64,000 nucleotides of DNA, taken from assembly GCA_964353335.1 (NCBI GenBank), contig CAYGVI010000003.1, forward strand, positions 62,001 to 126,000. The letters run 5' to 3'. How positions within the stretch are numbered: the stretch's first letter is position 1; each line of letters starts with the position of its first letter. Below, in pieces: positions 23,311 through 31,738 of this stretch. This DNA is from JAWAAW01 sp964353335 (GTDB lineage: Archaea > Nanobdellota > Nanobdellia > Woesearchaeales > ARS49). The position numbers and the translations under genes are program-made. The notes beneath the pieces are model-generated. The model did no database searches, was not told the DNA's origin, and saw only the letters and a list, made by a program, of their open reading frames with translations.

Positions 23311-23441
23311 ATCCGCACAGAACCGCAGCCCTTATTTATAGTTTCTTGTGGTTTTTTTATCCAGCGGCGGTGATTAATCGGGATATTGTTTGCAGAATAG
23401 AAAACAGAGCGCAATAATCCTTTTAAATTCCTGCAAGGGCC

Positions 23442-25247
23442 ATGCATAATGGGGTCAAAGTGACATTAACAGACAAGGTTGAGGGTGCGCTCGCTTCACA
23501 GGAATTGCGCCAGGCATTCTTCGTGGACAAGTGGGCTGGCTTGGAACTGACTCCTGAGCGCGAGGCACGCATTCAGCCGGCAAATTACGACATTGTTATT
23601 GAGGACAAGTGCTGGCGCGTGCCCAATGGGTTCAGGCCTGATCTCGGCGTTTCCGTGCTTGAGTCATTGAGACGGCTTAACCCCCGCGACCGAAAGGAGT
23701 ACGTAATGAATGACGGCGTTGTAATCACGCCTGGATTTTCATACCTGTTCCCGCTGGAGGGAAACTGGAATGTCCCCAAGAATTTCTTCATCCGCGCAAG
23801 CCCAAAGAGCACCGAGGGCAGGATGTTCAATTTTGTGAGGCTTATCGCTGATGGGATGCCCGGCTATGACGAGGTGGGGGAGCTGTTCAGGGGAAAGCTG
23901 TATGCGTTAGTAAGGCCGCTTGCATTCCACAATCTTGTCTTCCCGGGGTTTGCATTTACCCAACTGCGGGCTTACTGCCGGAGGCAATGCATACTTCCTG
24001 ACGAGGAGCTTGTCCGGCTTGTCAACCAGCAACACCTTGTAAAAAGGAACAACGCGGTCCTGCAGCTTGACGAGATTAAATTCAACAACGGCCTGCTTCT
24101 TACCGCGGATTTGGAAGGTGAGGAAAGCGGGGGAGTTGTAGGGTTCCGCTGCAGGCCCAATCCAGACCCTGTTGACAGGAGAGCTGCAAGGACGCTTGAC
24201 TGGGCGCAGTATTTTGAGCCTGTATTCGCGCCCCCGACCAAAACGATTGACCTGAAAAAAGGCGAATTCTACCTGATGCATTCGCGGGAGTGGGTGGAGA
24301 TGACACCAACACACGCAGGAATCATGACATATTACAGGCCTGACATGATGGAAAACAGGTCCAATGCCGCGGGCTATTTTGACGCAAACAGGTTTGTCGG
24401 TGTTGCAACGCTTGAGATTCCTGTCATTGACGAAACAATAATGTATCACGGCGCACAATTCTGCGCAATCCAGTTTGAGCACGTGCGCGCCACGCCTGAC
24501 AAAGAATACCGTGGGGGCTATCATTCGCAGAAATTCGCATTGATTCCCAAGCCATTCACACTTCCTGATCTGACAGACATCACAAGAAAAACTGCCAGCG
24601 AGCGCGAACTGATTATGTATGTGAACATACAGAAGCTGTTTGGAAACGACTATTTTGAAGGCTTTTCCCCTGTCGAGAAGATTGATTTCAGGGGAAGAAT
24701 CCTGGGTAATTATGATTTCGCAAGGCGCGGCGGAGCAGAAGTCGGCAATGGGCTTGAAGCAGACAGCACTAAAAAGCAGCCTATTGCGTACCTTGTGTTC
24801 GTGAATCCAAAAGAGCGTTCTGTCTTTGCGTACAGCCGCGCAAGCCAGAAGGAAAAGTATTCAGAAACGCGCCTGTACGGAAAGTTAAGCATCGGCGTCG
24901 GAGGCCATGTCCGCACAATTGACAAGGCAGCCATGCCTGATGACCCGTTGCGCGCATCGCTTGAGCGGGAGGTCCACAGGGAAGAGACTGAGTTTTCAGG
25001 CAGCATTGGAGAGCCGCGCCTTATCGGATACATAAATGATGACACCCACGAGCACGTTAATTCGGTGCATTTCGGCCTTTTGCACGTTATTGAGGTTGAC
25101 GGCGCTGTCAGGCCAAAATCATCCGAGCTAAAGGAAGGAAGAATGATGGCATTTGACGAATTCAGGGCAGCGATGCAGCGCCAGCCGCAGGATATCGAGC
25201 GCTGGACTCAGATTGCGTTCGACGTCATAGAGCAGATGTACAGGTGA
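23442..25247 (+). CDS. dcd: tandem dCTP deaminase fused to a Nudix domain
   Basis: 601 residues. Two dUTPase-fold units form a bacterial-style double dCTP deaminase: residues about 40-190 (ARIQPANYDIVI and the catalytic RASPKSTEGRMFNF) and about 265-375 (NRSNAAGYFDANRFVGVATL, MYHGAQFCAIQFE). Residues about 425-601 are a Nudix domain of the COG4112 type: LSIGVGGHVRTIDKA, the Nudix-box core REVHREETEFSG, and NSVHFGLLHVIEV. dCTP would become dUTP, which the Nudix domain could cut to dUMP. TTTTTAAATT lies about 20 nt upstream of the ATG. Divergent from the dCMP deaminase gene. Confidence 0.85.
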   Translation: MHNGVKVTLTDKVEGALASQELRQAFFVDKWAGLELTPEREARIQPANYDIVIEDKCWRVPNGFRPDLGVSVLESLRRLNPRDRKEYVMNDGVVITPGFSYLFPLEGNWNVPKNFFIRASPKSTEGRMFNFVRLIADGMPGYDEVGELFRGKLYALVRPLAFHNLVFPGFAFTQLRAYCRRQCILPDEELVRLVNQQHLVKRNNAVLQLDEIKFNNGLLLTADLEGEESGGVVGFRCRPNPDPVDRRAARTLDWAQYFEPVFAPPTKTIDLKKGEFYLMHSREWVEMTPTHAGIMTYYRPDMMENRSNAAGYFDANRFVGVATLEIPVIDETIMYHGAQFCAIQFEHVRATPDKEYRGGYHSQKFALIPKPFTLPDLTDITRKTASERELIMYVNIQKLFGNDYFEGFSPVEKIDFRGRILGNYDFARRGGAEVGNGLEADSTKKQPIAYLVFVNPKERSVFAYSRASQKEKYSETRLYGKLSIGVGGHVRTIDKAAMPDDPLRASLEREVHREETEFSGSIGEPRLIGYINDDTHEHVNSVHFGLLHVIEVDGAVRPKSSELKEGRMMAFDEFRAAMQRQPQDIERWTQIAFDVIEQMYR

Positions 25248-25272
25248 AATAAAGAATAAGGATGAGAAACAA

Positions 25273-26016
25273 ATGGCAAAAGGAAAGCTCATAGTTATTG
25301 ACGGCACAGACGGCTCTGGCAAGACAGACCAGACAAAGCTGCTTGTTCTGCGCCTGCTTGCTGAAAAGTTTCAGGTAAAAGAGGAAAGCTATCCGACTTA
25401 CGGCCGGCCTTCTGCAAAAGGGGTTGAGCTCTACCTGAACGGCACATTCGGCTCCCCTGAGGAAGTCGGTCCTTATTACGGCTCAATGTTCTACTCATTC
25501 AACCGCGGAAAAGAAACAGGGCCTATGAAAAAAGACCTTGACGATGGAATAAATTACGTGCTTAACCGATATCATTCAGCCAATGGCGGCCATCAGGGCG
25601 GAAAAATCCGCGATGAAAAAGAAAGAAAGGAATACCTTGATTGGCTGTATGACCTCGAGTTCAACAAGTTCAAGAATCCCCGCCCCGACCTTAATATTTT
25701 TCTGCACATGCCCCCTGTGATAGGGCAGGTGCTTGTCGGCAGAAAGGCCCCGGAGCAGAGGGCTTACCTTACAAACGGAAAGACAAAAGACATTCACGAG
25801 AACAGCTTGCAGCATTTGCTTGACGCAGAGCAGGCATACTTGTACATGGCACATAATTATCCTGGCTGGGTTACTGTCAGCTGTGTAAAGCCAGAGCTTG
25901 AGGGAAATCTCAGCATAATCAACGACACGCAGATACCGCCTGAGGAAAAAATTAAGACACCTCAGCAGATACGAGAGGAAGTGTACAGCCACACCATAAA
26001 GATTCTAAAGCCTTAA
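25273..26016 (+). CDS. tmk: thymidylate kinase-like protein
   Basis: 247 residues, somewhat longer than usual (about 200-215). P-loop IDGTDGSGKTDQTK at about 9-22; ESYPTYGRPSA resembles the P-[TW]-x-x-P-S region; NRYHSANGGHQGGK takes the place of the DRY motif, with N instead of D; NIFLHMPP leads to the lid. It should phosphorylate dTMP to dTDP; the variant DRY motif leaves related substrates possible. It follows the dCTP deaminase-Nudix gene by 25 nt with AGGATGAG before the ATG, so the two are probably co-transcribed. Confidence 0.8.
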   Translation: MAKGKLIVIDGTDGSGKTDQTKLLVLRLLAEKFQVKEESYPTYGRPSAKGVELYLNGTFGSPEEVGPYYGSMFYSFNRGKETGPMKKDLDDGINYVLNRYHSANGGHQGGKIRDEKERKEYLDWLYDLEFNKFKNPRPDLNIFLHMPPVIGQVLVGRKAPEQRAYLTNGKTKDIHENSLQHLLDAEQAYLYMAHNYPGWVTVSCVKPELEGNLSIINDTQIPPEEKIKTPQQIREEVYSHTIKILKP

Positions 26017-26045
26017 AGAATTCTCAGAAAAAATAAAATAAAAAG

Positions 26046-26144
26046 TCACGCGGGAATTTCAACGTAATCATCAGATTCTTCGTCAACAATGAAAAAATCG
26101 CCGAGTTGTCTGTTTCGCCTTCCTTCGTGGTAGCTTACTGTCAT
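26046..26144 (-). CDS. 32-residue small ORF with strong ribosome-binding site
   Basis: MTVSYHEGRRNRQLGDFF, then an acidic second half ending VEIPA. GAGGTGA sits 6 nt before the ATG. A TTTAAA at 26279-26284 would start the transcript near 26255 and give a leader of about 110 nt with one hairpin and a second GGTGAT site. The base-to-acid charge layout and the signals suggest a real small protein. No family is known, and only conservation would prove it. This ORF and its leader fill most of the 341-nt gap 26017-26357. Confidence 0.4.
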   Translation of the reverse strand: MTVSYHEGRRNRQLGDFFIVDEESDDYVEIPA

Positions 26145-26150
26145 CACTCG

Positions 26151-26255
26151 TCACCTCTTTTTTGATCTGTCAACGCCTTTTGAGCGTGATGCGCGAGGCA
26201 CCAGGGCCTTGCGACCCTGTTGCCCGTCTATCACCTTTTTTTCCCGCGCAACTGA
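26151..26255 (-). promoter_or_regulatory. leader with two GGTGA units and a hairpin
   Basis: On the minus strand the unit TGCGCGGGAAAAAAAGGTGA (followed by TAGA) ends near 26227. A hairpin of nine pairs (GGCACCAGGG 26197-26206 with CCCTGTTGCC 26215-26224, one mismatch) follows, and a second site, GAGGTGA, lies at 26151-26157, 80 nt later. The first unit differs by one base in 24 from plus-strand 39055-39079. Confidence 0.45.
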
Positions 26256-26357
26256 AAATGTTGAAAAGCGAATGGGTATTTAAACACTGCTGAAATCAAA
26301 AATAACATTTCACAAACTATATGCCTGAGTTAGTATGTTGTTACTCAAAAGTGTGCT

Positions 26358-26852
26358 TTACCCAAACGCCGCGAGCGACTCGCAGCTGTGATGCAGAACT
26401 TTGCCGTCTTTAGACGATAATTTGATGTTTATTGTCTTGAAGCTGTGGGTGAAAAAGGTTATGTTGAACACTGCGCCGTGCTCCTCCAAGTCCTGGATGA
26501 TGAAAAAAGTTTTCGCTGGCATTTCCTGCGCATAGTGTTCGAGCTTTGATTTCTGCGCAGCAGCAAGCGCGTCAGCGACAGAAAGCTTCACGTCGCTGAC
26601 TTTCAGCGGCGGGATTTCCTGGTGTGCTTTCAAAACCTCCTGGTCAGGTATGATCTCAATCTTTTTTTCAGAAACCACGAACGTGCTCATCAGGCTCTTT
26701 TCAGAGTCAAAATAGCCGATTTGCCAGATTCCATTGTTCGGCTCATCCAGCATTACGAAAGCGTGGGCCAAATACGCCTTCTCGTGCGATTTGCGCCACT
26801 CTTTGAACTCAGAACTTTCTTCAAGCTTTGCAACAACATCCTTAAGTTCCAT
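26358..26852 (-). CDS. unrecognised protein
   Basis: 164 residues, soluble. It has a helical first quarter (MELKDVVAKLEESSEFKEWR), then a strand-rich region with IWQIGYFDSEKSLMSTFVVS and FNITFFTHSFKTINIKLSS, reminiscent of small PepSY-like or cystatin-like folds, though I cannot place it in a family. ATG 26852 is exactly 26.5 nt from the centre of the palindromic TATA box TTTATAAA (26875-26882), so it is preferred to the ATG three codons upstream (26861). Divergent from the 26905 gene and sharing its promoter. Confidence 0.65.
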   Translation of the reverse strand: MELKDVVAKLEESSEFKEWRKSHEKAYLAHAFVMLDEPNNGIWQIGYFDSEKSLMSTFVVSEKKIEIIPDQEVLKAHQEIPPLKVSDVKLSVADALAAAQKSKLEHYAQEMPAKTFFIIQDLEEHGAVFNITFFTHSFKTINIKLSSKDGKVLHHSCESLAAFG

Positions 26853-26874
26853 GGCGTGCATTGACTGCACCAAC

Positions 26875-26882
26875 TTTATAAA
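26875..26882. promoter_or_regulatory. shared palindromic TATA box, symmetric divergent promoter
   Basis: TTTATAAA, centre 26878.5. The minus-strand ATG (26852) and the plus-strand GTG (26905) are each exactly 26.5 nt from the centre, so one TATA box can serve two leaderless genes in opposite directions. Confidence 0.6.
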
Positions 26883-26904
26883 GATTGCACATTTAACGCA
26901 AATT

Positions 26905-27372
26905 GTGGGCATTGAATACACGCTGGGTAAAAGAGAATCAGGAACATTAGAGCTTTCTTGCAAAAACGCCAAAGCCATCGTGAAAAACATGGGCATTCAC
27001 GGCTTTGGCGACTGCATAAGTTTTGAAAAAAGAAACACAGACGGCTCAACATTTGGAAGCCACTGGGGCATTCACAGCCTTGACTGCTTCAAAGAGATGA
27101 GTTCTGCATATTATGGGCGGCTTATGGAAATGCCAGAGAAAGACGTCAGGAAGCTGGCAGCAAGGATGTATGAACTGCTTTACACACAACACAACAGAAG
27201 CCCTCTTTACCATAAAACTCCGCCTGAAATCAACAAGAAAGACCAAAGATTCAGGCAGATTCTTGAAGAACTGACAATAATGCAGGCAAAAGAGAAAAAG
27301 CTTGCAAATTCAGGAAAGCTGCTTTTCCCGCAAATTTCCCAGAAAGAACTCGCTTCTATGGGCTCGTGGTAA
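26905..27372 (+). CDS. unrecognised protein
   Basis: 155 residues. It starts with GTG (MGIEYTLGKRESGTLELS). The longer reading upstream overlaps the opposite gene and lacks a promoter, while GTG 26905 is 26.5 nt from the shared TATA box. Contains three cysteines, NMGIHGFGDCISFEKRN, and a helical C-terminal half. It ends 6 nt before the converging MFS gene. No family recognised. Confidence 0.55.
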   Translation: MGIEYTLGKRESGTLELSCKNAKAIVKNMGIHGFGDCISFEKRNTDGSTFGSHWGIHSLDCFKEMSSAYYGRLMEMPEKDVRKLAARMYELLYTQHNRSPLYHKTPPEINKKDQRFRQILEELTIMQAKEKKLANSGKLLFPQISQKELASMGSW

Positions 27373-27378
27373 GAAAAA

Positions 27379-28749
27379 TCACGACTTCTTTATTGGAAGC
27401 GGAGAGGTGCCGTCAATAGGATATGGCGCTTTAACGTGCCCAAACTCTTCCTTGACCCTTTTGACAACAACCTTGACAGCGTGCTCCATTCCATGGAACG
27501 GATGAACTGTCAGAACGTGCGAGAAAACCTCTCCTATTGAATGCTCCTGCTTTACCCTTGGCTCGCGTATCCTCACGAGTAAAATTGCAGGAAGAGCGCG
27601 AAGCACTGTTGCAATTGCAAGCACCAGGGGAATTCCTGTGAGCACAAAAGTCACATTGTCAGCAATCAGCCCGCCAATCATGGGCGAAATAACCATTGGA
27701 ACGCTCGTCATGAAGTTGAACTCGGCGACCTGAAGAGCCCTTTTCTCGCGATGTGTGAGGTCAAGCAAAAGATTCCAGATTGTCAGGTCCATTCCTGCCC
27801 AGAACACCCCTGAGATTATCTGCGCAGGTATCAGCAGCCAGATTGTTTCCTTTGTCGTGAAAAGGAAAGCAAGCGGCACAAGCGCTGTTCCGAGCATGCA
27901 TATCAATGCAACAGGCTTGTCTCCGTATTTGTCAGAAACATAGCCGAAGTGCGGATTGGCAAGTATCCTGCTTATCGTAGCAATCGCCCCCGCAAGCACA
28001 AAATAAGTGTAGCTGAGCCCCAAATTCTTAAGCATGTACACTGTGATTAAAGGCGATGCGATGTTGACTCCGAAGTAAAACGCAGATATTACCCAGCAGA
28101 ATTTCCTGAACTGGCCGTCAATCTGGAAAAACTCCCTGAAGCAGTGGTGGTCATGGTCCCTGTATGCAGGCTCCTTGACGCGAGTCATTATGTAAGTCGA
28201 AACAAGCCCGAGGATAATCCCAACGGCAAACAGTGTTGCAAATCCAGTATGGCTCTCTTTTGGAAAAATGTCAAGGTATGAGCCTGCCATAACTGATGCT
28301 ATCATGCCTGTGAGCGAGACAAACATGTTCCTTTGCGCCCAGAATCTGCCCCTGACACGCACAGGAATCATGTCAGCGACCCAGGATGTCCAGGAGGGGT
28401 CTGCTGTGTACTCAATGCACCGCATCAGGAAGAAAAAACCTCCGACAAAAAACAGCGTGTGCTCCTTGAACAGGTAAGGCGTAAGTATTATGAGAATCCA
28501 TACAAAGCGCGACAGCCCTGTTGTAACCGCGAAAATCGCCTTGCGCCTAAAATACTCAACAAGCTTTGCGCCAGGAATTTCCATCAGGATGATTGCGATG
28601 TATGGAAGCGCTCCCAAAACTCCCACAGCTGTGTTTGAGGCGCCCAAAGAAATCGCGAACACTATGAGGAACCCTGAAGTAAAAGCCTCGTAAAGGGCGT
28701 ATGCAACGCCATTGCGCATTATTTTTTTCTGGTCAGTGTTCCATCCCAT
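27379..28749 (-). CDS. major facilitator superfamily transporter
   Basis: 456 residues, about 12 membrane segments. The N-terminal half has FLIVFAISLGASNTAVGVLG and, between helices 2 and 3, GAKLVEYFRRKA, the A-loop in reduced form. The second half holds ADNVTFVLTGIPLVLAIATV and similar helices; the loop PHFGYVSDKYGDKPV between helices 8 and 9 resembles the second MFS signature. The C-terminal 40 residues are soluble and histidine-rich. The substrate cannot be predicted. The family is close to transporters without known cargo in archaea. No operon partner. Confidence 0.85.
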   Translation of the reverse strand: MGWNTDQKKIMRNGVAYALYEAFTSGFLIVFAISLGASNTAVGVLGALPYIAIILMEIPGAKLVEYFRRKAIFAVTTGLSRFVWILIILTPYLFKEHTLFFVGGFFFLMRCIEYTADPSWTSWVADMIPVRVRGRFWAQRNMFVSLTGMIASVMAGSYLDIFPKESHTGFATLFAVGIILGLVSTYIMTRVKEPAYRDHDHHCFREFFQIDGQFRKFCWVISAFYFGVNIASPLITVYMLKNLGLSYTYFVLAGAIATISRILANPHFGYVSDKYGDKPVALICMLGTALVPLAFLFTTKETIWLLIPAQIISGVFWAGMDLTIWNLLLDLTHREKRALQVAEFNFMTSVPMVISPMIGGLIADNVTFVLTGIPLVLAIATVLRALPAILLVRIREPRVKQEHSIGEVFSHVLTVHPFHGMEHAVKVVVKRVKEEFGHVKAPYPIDGTSPLPIKKS

Positions 28750-28808
28750 TGCTTAATCCTCTCTGTAGATTGCGATAAAAAAAATAAGAATAAGAAGAAA
28801 AAACCTAA

Positions 28809-29225
28809 TCAGCCAACGTAATAGCTGTCCTGCATGCGCTGGTCGTTAAATCCGCCCGAGCCAGCATATCCCAATGGAACCGGCAGGCTTGTCCTGCACT
28901 CAGCGTCATTGCTGATTATGGGCATAAGCGCATACTTTGCACCAGTCATCTTTGTCTCTGCGTGCGTCTGTGCGCAAGCTGCTGCGCAGTCAGGCACGTG
29001 TGCATTCCTGAAGAGCACTTCTGTGGTCTGTGGCAGTACTGATCCGCGGAGGGTTGTCAGCGCCCTTGTGCAGGTGCAGCACTCGCCTGTCCAGCCGTAT
29101 GCTCCTGGGGTTTCGCGCGTGGCAAGCTTGTATGAGTATCCGCCTTCCTTCATCAGGAATACGACTCCGACAATGGCCAGAATAACGATAACTCCCAATA
29201 TTACTTTTGTTGAATTGTCAGCCAT
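28809..29225 (-). CDS. membrane-anchored cysteine-containing protein
   Basis: 138 residues. One N-terminal membrane segment at about 7-25 (KVILGVIVILAIVGVVFLMK) with a short inside end, then an outward domain with seven cysteines including ECCTCTRAL and DCAAACAQTH, suited to disulfides or metal binding. GAGGTGA precedes the ATG, and a TATA-like TTTATATAGG (minus strand) lies about 50 nt upstream, so this gene has a leader of about 25 nt. Unknown function; probably a small pilin-like or envelope protein. Confidence 0.65.
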   Translation of the reverse strand: MADNSTKVILGVIVILAIVGVVFLMKEGGYSYKLATRETPGAYGWTGECCTCTRALTTLRGSVLPQTTEVLFRNAHVPDCAAACAQTHAETKMTGAKYALMPIISNDAECRTSLPVPLGYAGSGGFNDQRMQDSYYVG

Positions 29226-29283
29226 CTGTAATTCACCTCTTTTGATACTTATAGACGAAAGGGAGGATTATGCCTATATAAAT

Positions 29284-30480
29284 TTATCGTGAAGCAAGGG
29301 TATAATAGTCCTGCAATACAAGCCGGTCAAGCTCCTCAAGGTCCTGTGCAATTGTGAACCGTCCATCACCCAGGCGCGCCATCTGCTCTGCCAGGACAAT
29401 CCCTTTCTTGTCAAGCTGGACTCCGATAATGGAAATTGTTATGCCGTTTGCGCGCGCGGCGCTAACTGCCTCAAGAGTGATTTTCTCAGGCTCTTTGCCC
29501 ACTGTTGGCAGGGCATCTGTCAGTATTATCAAATGCTTTGTCTGCAAGCCAGGAGGGAACAGCTCAATTGCCTTTCTTATCATCAGTGCAAAGTCTGTCT
29601 GTCGCGATGCCATTATTCGGGTTATTTTCTGCAGGAGGAAGCCAAAATCATCTGTCGGCGCCACAAAGTCCTTTACCTCTGTGCCGAAAACCACAAGCCC
29701 GACCCTGTCCTTTTCTGAAATTGCCTTGTAAGCAAGCGCAACCCCTGCTTTTTTGCATGTCTCGAGCTTTTTTCCTTTCATGCTCGCGCTTGCGTCAAGC
29801 GCGTAAATGACATTGATTGAGCCTTTTGCAATCCTCTCGCGCCCCTGCAAATCCTCTGGAATAATCTCGCTGTGCCCGCGGATAACTGCTTTCCTGATGC
29901 TCTTCCTGATTGCGATGTCCTTGTACCTGTCCCCTTTCCTGAACTGGTGCGACACCCCTGGCTCGCCATAGAAAGCCCTTTGCTTGCTCTGCTGCTGGCC
30001 AAGAAGCCCTTTTGGAATTATGTGGTCAAGCTCCTCGACATACATCACAAGGCTTGCCAGCTCAACCCCTTTCTGCACAATCTCACCGGCATCATCAACC
30101 AGCCCCTGCTGTTTCAGCTGCTCAACCCGTTCTGTGATTGCTTTCTTCAGTTCTTTTGTGAATTCAGGGATGCCGAGGTTTTTCTGGATGTAATTAGGGT
30201 CATAATTGGTAAGCAGGCGAAGCATTGTGTCGCCGTAAAGCTGCCTTGCGATTGAATAATTCTTCACAATGTTCGCGTAAATCATGTCAGGGACAAATGT
30301 TCCGACAGAATGGTTGAATGCCTCCTCAATGAGCTTGCCCTGTTCTATGACTGTCTTGTCAGCGCCAATGACAGAATGCATCAGCTTTTCCTCGATAAAC
30401 TGCGTGGCGAGCTTTCCCTTGGCTTCCTCTGCCTTTTGGATGTCCTCTACAGCGCCCTCGCTGCTAAAGGCCACCACCAC
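29284..30480 (-). CDS. VWA-domain protein, MoxR partner
   Basis: 398 residues from GTG 30480. The C-terminal VWA domain (about 205-395) has the metal-ion-dependent adhesion motif D-x-S-x-S in VIYALDASASMKGKKLETCK, with the later T and D in ILTDALPTVGKE. The N-terminal half is helical. Together with the MoxR-type ATPase gene upstream it forms the common MoxR/VWA pair used to remodel or insert metal into protein complexes, like magnesium chelatase D/I. The start is uncertain: ATG 30516 and GTGs at 30477 and 30474 also fit, all overlapping the ATPase gene end. Confidence 0.85.
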   Translation of the reverse strand: MVVAFSSEGAVEDIQKAEEAKGKLATQFIEEKLMHSVIGADKTVIEQGKLIEEAFNHSVGTFVPDMIYANIVKNYSIARQLYGDTMLRLLTNYDPNYIQKNLGIPEFTKELKKAITERVEQLKQQGLVDDAGEIVQKGVELASLVMYVEELDHIIPKGLLGQQQSKQRAFYGEPGVSHQFRKGDRYKDIAIRKSIRKAVIRGHSEIIPEDLQGRERIAKGSINVIYALDASASMKGKKLETCKKAGVALAYKAISEKDRVGLVVFGTEVKDFVAPTDDFGFLLQKITRIMASRQTDFALMIRKAIELFPPGLQTKHLIILTDALPTVGKEPEKITLEAVSAARANGITISIIGVQLDKKGIVLAEQMARLGDGRFTIAQDLEELDRLVLQDYYTLASR

Positions 30481-31402
30481 GCTCAAGCTCTTCGTGCTCG
30501 TGCACGAACTGTGCATATTCTTTTTTGATGAAGTCCTCTGTTGTCTGCAAATACTTCACCGACGGCTTGAGCTCAACGCGGTGCGAAAGAACACTGACAA
30601 TCGCGTTGGATATGTCATCTGAAGAAACTGATTTTGACTTTCTGAGCATTGCATTTGCCTGCGCCCTTTCGTAAAGCCCGAGCGAAGCCCTGACAGATGG
30701 CTTTTTCTGGACGTCCTTGTGCTCGCGAAGCTCGCGGACAAACTGTATTGCTGCCGTGAGAAGCTCTGATGCGAACGTGACATTTGCCTTTTCCCCTTTT
30801 GCAAGCACAATCTGCTGTTCTATCTCGACAGAATCAGGATAAGCCATGTGGATTATGTCAAAGCGGTCCATCAAAACATCGCTGAGCTTTTCTGTTGCAG
30901 CTGTTTCCTCTGGGTTCATTGTGCCGATGAAAATAAAGCTGGCTGGGAAATCAACAAGGTATGTTCCGATTGTGGCTTTTCCCTCTTCAAGCACCTGCAA
31001 GAGCGCGTTCTGGACTTTTTCAGGGCACCTGTTAAGCTCGTCAAAGAAAAGTATTCCCTGGTCTGCCTTGAAAATCTTTCCTGGAGTGAATGCCTCGCGG
31101 CTTGTCGGCCCGAACTTTAGCGCCTTTATCGGGTCAATGTCGCCGAGCAAATCCTCAACAGTCAAATCCGGAGAACCCTGGACTCGGACAAACCTTTCCT
31201 CAGCGCTCTTTCCCTTTACAACAGGCAGTATTTTCGCAACATTCTTCGCAAGTGTTGTCTTTCCAATTCCGGGCGGTCCGATAACAAGCACGTGCCTTCC
31301 CATAAGCAGGGCTGATTTCAGCTGTTCTTTTGTTGACACAAGCCCGAGAATGTCTGTGAATGGGTCCTTGCCAAGCAGTGCCTTTTGGAATGATTCATCC
31401 AT
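30464..31402 (-). CDS. MoxR/ChlI-type AAA+ ATPase
   Basis: 312 residues. Walker A IGPPGIGKTTLAKNVAK, Walker B ILFFDELNRCP, sensor 1 IFIGTMNPEE, and an arginine in LSDVLMDRFDI. The insert between strands matches the helix-2 clade to which MoxR and magnesium-chelatase subunit I belong. It acts as a hexameric chaperone working with the VWA protein encoded downstream, which it overlaps by 17 nt or more. TTTATAAA at 31425-31432 is 26.5 nt from ATG 31402, so the mRNA is leaderless. The target complex is unknown. Confidence 0.9.
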   Translation of the reverse strand: MDESFQKALLGKDPFTDILGLVSTKEQLKSALLMGRHVLVIGPPGIGKTTLAKNVAKILPVVKGKSAEERFVRVQGSPDLTVEDLLGDIDPIKALKFGPTSREAFTPGKIFKADQGILFFDELNRCPEKVQNALLQVLEEGKATIGTYLVDFPASFIFIGTMNPEETAATEKLSDVLMDRFDIIHMAYPDSVEIEQQIVLAKGEKANVTFASELLTAAIQFVRELREHKDVQKKPSVRASLGLYERAQANAMLRKSKSVSSDDISNAIVSVLSHRVELKPSVKYLQTTEDFIKKEYAQFVHEHEELERGGGL

Positions 31403-31441
31403 AGAATAATATGCTCTCCCAGAGTTTATAAAACTGCGCCT

Positions 31442-31738
31442 TCAACGCTTTCTTTTTTTCCTGTACTGAAGGAACTGCTTTTTCTTTTTCGCAAGCGCTT
31501 TCTTAATCAATGGCTTTGCTTTTTTCAGCTCGCGCTTCAATTCTGTCTCAATGAACTTCCTGACTCTTTCTTTTTCATGCTTTGCCTCTTTCACAGCGAT
31601 TTTCAAAAGCTTTCTTGCGTCTTCCCTGCTCATCAGCCCGCTTTTTGCAAGCGCTCCAAGCTCCATGCGTATCCTTTTCTCTGCAATGTCAGCGACTTTT
31701 TCAGCAGCGCGGAGAATTTTGTCAAGGTTTCCTGGCAT
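31442..31738 (-). CDS. basic helical protein coupled to the ABC1 kinase
   Basis: 98 residues, very basic, ending KKKKQFLQYRKKRKR, with a helical body (MPGNLDKILRAAEKVADIAE). The layout (short helix-hairpin, then basic coiled coil) recalls PhaF/phasin-like or histone-like helpers, but no family is sure. GGAGG lies 8 nt before ATG 31738, and the start overlaps the ABC1 kinase stop by 17 nt, so the two are translated together. Coupling suggests a shared process, possibly membrane-lipid-linked. The strongly basic tail could bind nucleic acid or lipid. Confidence 0.65.
   Translation of the reverse strand: MPGNLDKILRAAEKVADIAEKRIRMELGALAKSGLMSREDARKLLKIAVKEAKHEKERVRKFIETELKRELKKAKPLIKKALAKKKKQFLQYRKKRKR

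Noticed and set aside
4300..23392. Similar sequences GGCGGTGGTTAATCGG (4302-4317) and GGCGGTGATTAATCGG (23364-23379), each followed by ATTGTTTG
   Set aside because: The first is the start of a lipoprotein coding region and the second is non-coding; there is no inverted repeat or flanking duplication, so it may be chance. Only a genome-wide count would decide.
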